This document shows positions 31,267-35,418 of a DNA stretch of 35,418 nt, in pieces (positions within the stretch are counted from its first letter, which is position 1; the number at the start of each line of letters is the position of its first letter). The DNA is from Parapedobacter composti (GTDB taxonomy: Bacteria > Bacteroidota > Bacteroidia > Sphingobacteriales > Sphingobacteriaceae): NCBI RefSeq assembly GCF_900112315.1, contig NZ_FOLL01000024.1:1-35418 (forward strand), in the 5' to 3' direction. The notes beneath the pieces were generated by a model that did no database searches, was not told the origin of the DNA, and saw only the letters and a program-made list of their open reading frames with translations. The position numbers and the translations under genes were made by a program.

Positions 31267-32394
31267 ATGGAAAAAGCGATTAAGGTTCGATTACGAGAGC
31301 AAAAAAACAAGTCAGGTCGTATCAGTTTATACTTGGACTTTTACCCACCCATTTACGATGCGGACAAAAAGAAAGAAACCCGCAGGAAATTTATCAATAT
31401 CTACTTATATGAAAAACCAAAAGACCGAATTGAAAAGGAGCATAATCAAGTTGCCCGAATGAAAGCGGAACAAATCCGTTCCGAGTATGAGTTACGCTTA
31501 TTCAATAAGTCTTTCGGTCTGGTGGACCGCTTTGCCGGCAAAGCAGATTTCTTGGCCTACTTTTACGAAAAGGTTCGTAAGCGCTATACGTCCAAAGGGA
31601 ACTATGATAACTGGCTTTCGACGTATAATTATTTGGAGGCGTTTACCGATGGTAAATGCCTATTTGAGGACGTTGATGAAAAATTTTGCGAGCGGTTTAG
31701 GGAATATCTTAAGACTACCACCACGATTAAAAGTAAGTGGGCCAAGCTGTCGCAAAATTCACAACATAGTTATTTCAATAAATTTAAAGCAGCGCTTAAA
31801 GAGGCCTTTGAAGAAAAGCTGTTCGTGGAAAATCCGGCAAGGAGAGTTAAAGGCATTCCGCAGGACGAAACCCATCGCGAGTTTTTGACAATTGAAGAAA
31901 TCCGGGCTTTAAGGGATACCGTATGCGAACACCCTGTATTAAAATCAGCCGCACTGTTTTCAGCTCTCACCGGTTTACGATGGTCAGATATTATGAAACT
32001 GACATGGGCAGATGTGTTTCATTCCGTAGTGGATGGCTATTACATACGTTTCACCCAGCAAAAAACAAAGGGTGCCGAAATTCTGCCCATTTCTGAACAG
32101 GCTTACTGTTTATTAGGGGAACCACAGTCGGCCAAGGAACGGATTTTTGCTGGCCTGAAATATTCTGCATATACCAATTTAATACTAGCCCGGTGGGTAA
32201 TGAATGCAGGGATCCGGAAAAAAATTACGTTCCATTGCTTCCGGCATACCTATGCCACTCTGCAATTGACAATGGGCACGGATATTTATACCGTATCAAA
32301 GCTGTTGGGCCACCGTCAGTTGAAAACAACGGAAATATATGCCAAGGTAATCGATAAGAAAAAAATTGAAGCAGCCAGTCGGATTCAGTTGTAA
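31267..32394 (+). CDS. Tyrosine recombinase (phage-integrase type) of the second element
   Basis: This is a 375-aa integrase with an N-terminal arm-binding domain (KVRLREQKNKSGRISLYLDFYPP), a SAM-like core-binding domain (SKGNYDNWLSTYNYLEAFTDGKC) and a catalytic domain. The catalytic set is complete: Arg238 (TGLRWSDI), His323 and Arg326 (HCFRHTYA), His349 (LLGHRQ) and Tyr358 (TEIYAKV). The ATG at 31267 is chosen; the frame is open to 31183 but that part covers the ACGTACAAA repeats. It lies 175 bases after mnmE, a known insertion hotspot, so integration at the mnmE 3' end is inferred. Confidence 0.93.
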   Translation: MEKAIKVRLREQKNKSGRISLYLDFYPPIYDADKKKETRRKFINIYLYEKPKDRIEKEHNQVARMKAEQIRSEYELRLFNKSFGLVDRFAGKADFLAYFYEKVRKRYTSKGNYDNWLSTYNYLEAFTDGKCLFEDVDEKFCERFREYLKTTTTIKSKWAKLSQNSQHSYFNKFKAALKEAFEEKLFVENPARRVKGIPQDETHREFLTIEEIRALRDTVCEHPVLKSAALFSALTGLRWSDIMKLTWADVFHSVVDGYYIRFTQQKTKGAEILPISEQAYCLLGEPQSAKERIFAGLKYSAYTNLILARWVMNAGIRKKITFHCFRHTYATLQLTMGTDIYTVSKLLGHRQLKTTEIYAKVIDKKKIEAASRIQL

Positions 32395-32397
32395 AAA

Positions 32398-33249
32398 ATG
32401 AAAAAGTTAGTCTTTAACCATAAAGGACAATTCACCCATTTATTTCTGTCTTTTTCCGAACAGGTTGTAAAAAGCCATAATCTATTAATGGGGATAGGTA
32501 CACCTGTTGAGTTTGAACTTCGTTTATCGCTCGGAGACAGGCATATTTTGGTCAATGACAGGGTCGGTTTAGCAGGGTTCCAACGGCTTTTCCTTGCACA
32601 ACGTACGTTATTGCTTGAAGCATTAAAAGTGATCGAGGAAGACCAAGACCTTTACAAGCGGTACGAGTTGCTGAAATCGTGCAGAGCGGAATATGAAGTT
32701 GTAAAATTGTTGCTAATAAATATTAGAGACGAACCGGTAAGAGATTTTAAGAGATTTTGTGATGAACAGTTTGTTCCCATTTTAGACAACCATATTGCAC
32801 GGGTAGACGAATGCCTGAAAATCAAACACCATAAGAGTTATGTTCATAAAAGTATAGCGGATAAGGGACTTTTAAGACTGGATGGTTTAATAGGGGATGA
32901 TGAGTTATCGGATATTTTCGCTTTTTTTGAGCGCAGCTGCTTAGATAAGAAAGAATACTATGCGCTGATGCAGGAACTTCGATATGGTCGCCCGTCAGTA
33001 TTCGAGTATTACAGATTGACTGGAATAAGTACAAATACAATTCCGTTATTTTTCAAGATACTAAGAGAGCGATACCAACTTTCAATGTCAAACAGGGATA
33101 TGGCGAGATGGCTTCACCGGAAATTCAGGGTTGAAAGGAAAGGAGAGCTATTTCCACTCAATTCAGAACGTACTATTGAAGATAAGTTGAAGGGCCCGCT
33201 AACACGTCGCGAAAAGAGCCTAAAGCTTGATGCTTCCTTCGATGTATGA
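32398..33249 (+). CDS. RteC-family regulator
   Basis: This is a 283-aa protein matching the RteC family of Bacteroidetes conjugative elements. It has an N-terminal helical region (ADVEYELLKSCRAEYEVV-like, here RYELLKSCRAEYEVVKLL), a central segment and a C-terminal winged-helix part (LSMSNRDMARWLHRKFRVERKGELFP). In CTnDOT, RteC activates excision gene transcription. No rteA or rteB two-component genes are visible here. It starts 3 bases after the recombinase stop and is probably cotranscribed with it. Confidence 0.8.
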   Translation: MKKLVFNHKGQFTHLFLSFSEQVVKSHNLLMGIGTPVEFELRLSLGDRHILVNDRVGLAGFQRLFLAQRTLLLEALKVIEEDQDLYKRYELLKSCRAEYEVVKLLLINIRDEPVRDFKRFCDEQFVPILDNHIARVDECLKIKHHKSYVHKSIADKGLLRLDGLIGDDELSDIFAFFERSCLDKKEYYALMQELRYGRPSVFEYYRLTGISTNTIPLFFKILRERYQLSMSNRDMARWLHRKFRVERKGELFPLNSERTIEDKLKGPLTRREKSLKLDASFDV

Positions 33250-33319
33250 CATTACGCTAATTGGAAAGTAGCGCATCCGTTTCACATTTCTTTGTTGTCG
33301 TTAATCAACGTTTATTATT

Positions 33320-33673
33320 ATGGAAAATTTGATGTTAACGACAATTAAGAAAGATGAACTATCATTAATGATAGAGAATTGCGTACGTAAAGTAGTCAGA
33401 GAATCAATTGGTCAAAAATCGCCCCCAGAGCCCGAATATCTGATTGGAATAAAGGAAGCAGCCAGGGAAATACTTGGATTATCCGAGTCGCGGGTTTACA
33501 CGTTATGCTCCACTAAAAAGATACCGCATATCAAAAGAGGAAATCGGTTATACTTCTCTCGTCAGGAATTATTGGAATGGCTGAAGGCTGGAAAAGTAGA
33601 TACGATAGACGATGTGTCAAAGGAAGCGAGCGCCTATGTCGCGAAATCCTTTAAACGTTATGCAAAAAAGTAA
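33320..33673 (+). CDS. Excisionase-like helix-turn-helix DNA-binding protein
   Basis: This 117-aa protein has a MerR/AlpA-like HTH domain in the middle: YLIGIKEAAREILGLSESRVYTLCSTKKIPHIKRGNRLYFSRQELLEWL. This is the standard form of small excisionase or control proteins in Bacteroidetes mobile elements. The N-terminal 40 residues (KDELSLMIENCVRKVVRESIG) form a helix that may mediate dimerisation. Its position after int and rteC supports a role in excision or in regulating the downstream replication gene. Met5 at 33332 is an alternative start. Confidence 0.85.
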   Translation: MENLMLTTIKKDELSLMIENCVRKVVRESIGQKSPPEPEYLIGIKEAAREILGLSESRVYTLCSTKKIPHIKRGNRLYFSRQELLEWLKAGKVDTIDDVSKEASAYVAKSFKRYAKK

Positions 33674-33711
33674 AAAGGCAATGCTGCCCGATTGCCTTTA
33701 AATCTTTTAGC
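33674..33711 (+). terminator. Probable terminator after the HTH gene
   Basis: AAAGGCAAT (33674-33682) pairs with ATTGCCTTT (33691-33699) around an 8-base loop, followed by AAATCTTTT. The T-run is imperfect, so termination may be partial. Confidence 0.55.
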
Positions 33712-33784
33712 GTGGATTGCTACGCTTATTGCTCACTACAAAAGTAGCAATTCCACATTTTTAAACAATAAAAAATGTTGTGGT

Positions 33785-34984
33785 ATGCCTAAAGACCAGA
33801 AAGTTTTAGATTCTTCTCCTTCCATTGCCAAGGTCATTCAGTATTTCTCTGAAAATTATGAGTTTCGAAAGAATATTGTAACGAACGACTTGGAATATAG
33901 AAAGATAGGTGAGTATAATTTTAAAGAGGTCAACGAGAATACATTGTACATAGAATTGCGGGTGGGCGCAGGAATTAAAGCGTCGTTAACTGATGTGATG
34001 GTATTTTTAGGGTCTGATTATATTCAGGAGTTTGACCCTTTTTCGGATTATTTCGACAGGATACGGGATTTGTATTCGCCTGATATACATGGCGATTACA
34101 TTGAGCGGCTGGCATGTCATGTACACGCCTTTGATCAAAGACGATTTAACATCCAGTTTAAAAAATGGTTGGTTCGGACGGTTGTTTGCGCGTTAGTACC
34201 CGAGTATTTCAATAAACAGGCGTTCGTATTGGTGTCCGATAAGCAGAACGGTGGAAAAACCACGTTCAGCCGTTTTCTGGTACCCCCCTGTTTGCAAAGC
34301 TATTCCGTTGAGAATATAAGCGTGGACAAAGACAGCTTGATTGCTTTAAGCGCCAATTTTATTGGAATATTGGATGAATTATCAACCTTATCCAAATTTG
34401 AAATCAACGCGCTGAAATCCGTTATGAGCAAGCTGTATGTGAATGTGAGACATCCGTATGAACGCCGCGCGCGGATGACACCAAGACGGATATCTTTTTT
34501 TGGTTCCACCAATTTAACAGAGTTCTTGACCGATGAAGCTAACGTGCGTTGGCTGTGTTTTGAGATTGAAAAAATTGACTGGTCGTACAAAGAGAATATC
34601 GATATTGACATTGTTTGGAGTCATGCGTACCGTTTATGGAAAAGTGGATTCAGGTACGAAATGACCAAAGAGGAAATTGAGGAAAACGAACGTCACAACG
34701 AACAGTTTAGGGTTATTACGCCCGAAATAGAGCTTATACAGAAATACTATTCGCCAGGAACAAAGGCTGACCATGATGCGCAATTCACAAATTCAGACTT
34801 TGTGAGGTATTTAAGTGAGGAAAGCAACGGTCGTATACGGTTAAATACCAAGAATGTAGGCGTTGCACTAAAGAAGCTCGGTTTTTTCCAGCATTCAGTA
34901 AGGGGATACAACAATTCACCCTATCCTGTGAAAATTTATTTTGTAAAGTATAATAATCCTACTACGCTACTACAGATGGTATAA
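33785..34984 (+). CDS. VapE/VirE-family P-loop protein, replication-related
   Basis: This is a 399-aa protein resembling VapE-domain proteins, helicase-like ATPases found with primases in phages and mobile elements. A P-loop SDKQNGGKTTF (Gly157-Lys158-Thr159) and a Walker-B-like IGILDELS (Asp197-Glu198) are present, followed by FFGSTNLTEFL and NVRWLCFEIE, typical sensor regions. It lacks the N-terminal primase domain some relatives have. The ATG at 33785 is chosen; the frame open to 33692 covers the terminator region. It probably helps replicate the excised element. The gene ends inside a repeat cluster that continues downstream. Confidence 0.8.
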   Translation: MPKDQKVLDSSPSIAKVIQYFSENYEFRKNIVTNDLEYRKIGEYNFKEVNENTLYIELRVGAGIKASLTDVMVFLGSDYIQEFDPFSDYFDRIRDLYSPDIHGDYIERLACHVHAFDQRRFNIQFKKWLVRTVVCALVPEYFNKQAFVLVSDKQNGGKTTFSRFLVPPCLQSYSVENISVDKDSLIALSANFIGILDELSTLSKFEINALKSVMSKLYVNVRHPYERRARMTPRRISFFGSTNLTEFLTDEANVRWLCFEIEKIDWSYKENIDIDIVWSHAYRLWKSGFRYEMTKEEIEENERHNEQFRVITPEIELIQKYYSPGTKADHDAQFTNSDFVRYLSEESNGRIRLNTKNVGVALKKLGFFQHSVRGYNNSPYPVKIYFVKYNNPTTLLQMV

Positions 34985-35096
34985 CGTATTGATATAAAAT
35001 AGAATAAGTGTAGTAGGATTGTGTTTTAAAATCCTACTACATCTTACTACTTACTACGGAATTTGTAGTAACGTAGTAGGATGAGCATCTTACTAC
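34956..35096. repeat. GTAGTAGGAT repeat cluster (iteron-like)
   Basis: Copies of GTAGTAGGATT or its complement lie at 34956-34966 (AATCCTACTAC), 35010-35020, 35030-35040 and 35073-35082. Related ATCTTACTAC copies lie at 35041-35050 and 35087-35096, with partial copies at 34967-34972, 35051-35057 and 35065-35070. They occur in both orientations over 141 bases at the end of and after the VapE gene. This fits a replication origin or regulator-binding array. Confidence 0.75.
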
Positions 35097-35396
35097 ACAA
35101 AAACTTTAAAAAAATCTGCTGGCTAAAAGAGAAGGATACGGAGAACCATGTTTCTCTTTTTAGTCCGCACCTTTTCTACATTGCAAGATGTATTTTTGTT
35201 ATCACAAAAAGTATCTTGCCAATGCTCGGAAAGGATTTATCGCAACTCAAAATCCAAAAAGTATGGCTGAATAAATCCGAAAGCCAAACGGAAACTTAAT
35301 CTCTCAAATGAATCTGTTATTAAGTATCCGCCCGACCAACTGCATATTTTCTGATTAATTGATCGTCTTTAGCTTTACGCCCAAAATAATATATTT
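35097..35396. other. Non-coding stretch with long inverted repeats (candidate oriT region)
   Basis: AAAAGAGAA (35125-35133) pairs with TTCTCTTTT (35152-35160). A longer fold-back follows at 35179-35224: CATTG/CAATG, CAAGA/TCTTG and TTTTTGT/ACAAAAA (35193-35199/35204-35210) around a 4-base loop. A 72-codon open frame (35081-35299) overlaps these structures and looks like chance. Such repeats just before a mobilization gene are typical of oriT, but the gene downstream is not yet visible. Confidence 0.45.
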
Positions 35397-35418
35397 ATGA
35401 AAGAGCGTAGAGATTACA
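35397..35418 (+). CDS. Start of a gene cut off by the window end
   Basis: An ATG at 35397 opens a frame reading MKERRDY to the window edge. The position after a VapE gene and inverted repeats suggests a mobilization or relaxase-accessory gene, but seven residues cannot identify it. Confidence 0.35.

Noticed and set aside
34956..35096. CRISPR array
   Set aside because: The repeats are about 10 bp, irregularly spaced and in both orientations, with no spacers of regular length and no cas genes.
35081..35299. 72-codon open frame on the plus strand after the VapE gene
   Set aside because: It starts within the GTAGTAGGAT repeats and overlaps two inverted repeats; the composition looks random and no domain is recognisable.

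Overview
The window looks like a Bacteroidetes chromosome, most likely Sphingobacteriaceae. The reasons are promoters of the TTTG-N18/19-TAnnTTTG type, a CTnDOT-like tra operon with DUF3408, DUF4134, DUF4133, DUF4141 and DUF4138 type proteins, a RteC homologue, and a tmRNA tag reading GEENYALAA. It contains two integrated mobile elements on either side of about 11.5 kb of core chromosome.

Region 1 (1-19540) is one end of an integrative conjugative element (ICE). A probable IS21-type terminus lies at the left edge. A DUF3408 gene and traD follow. The tra operon then resumes at traE and continues with traF, traG, traI, traJ, traK, an unnamed orf, traL, traM, traN, traO and traQ, with no traP primase. 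Between traD and traE sits an inverted, AT-rich five-gene cassette (1059-5040): an XRE regulator, a protein with a degenerate nuclease-like N-terminus, a small middle component, a DUF2326 SMC-like ATPase, and a Mrr-like nuclease. This looks like an ABC-three-component (ABC-3C) conflict or defence system carried as ICE cargo. Downstream of traQ are a small membrane protein, a stand-alone receiver protein with Glu at the phosphoacceptor position, an unknown gene, ardA, an untracked 53-aa gene and a large serine recombinase.

Region 2 (19543-31091) is chromosomal. The tmRNA gene ssrA (minus strand) touches the ICE end, and the recombinase frame runs through the ssrA terminator and about 77 codons into ssrA antisense. 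hisD and hisG (minus) follow. They are preceded by a good promoter, an 18-residue His-rich leader peptide and a 130-nt nested inverted repeat ending in a T-run, which together look like a histidine attenuator. Divergent from these is a glycogen/alpha-glucan cluster (GH31 glucosidase, glgB, glgA, glgC), then mnmE.

Region 3 (31092-35418) is a second, probably mobilizable, element at the 3' end of mnmE. It has a tyrosine recombinase, a RteC-family protein, an excisionase-like HTH protein and a VapE-type helicase/primase-associated protein. A cluster of GTAGTAGGAT repeats and a long inverted repeat (a candidate oriT or ori) precede a gene that starts 22 bases before the window ends.

The two most interesting signals are the ABC-3C cassette and the histidine leader. 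The recombinase/ssrA fusion frame is third.
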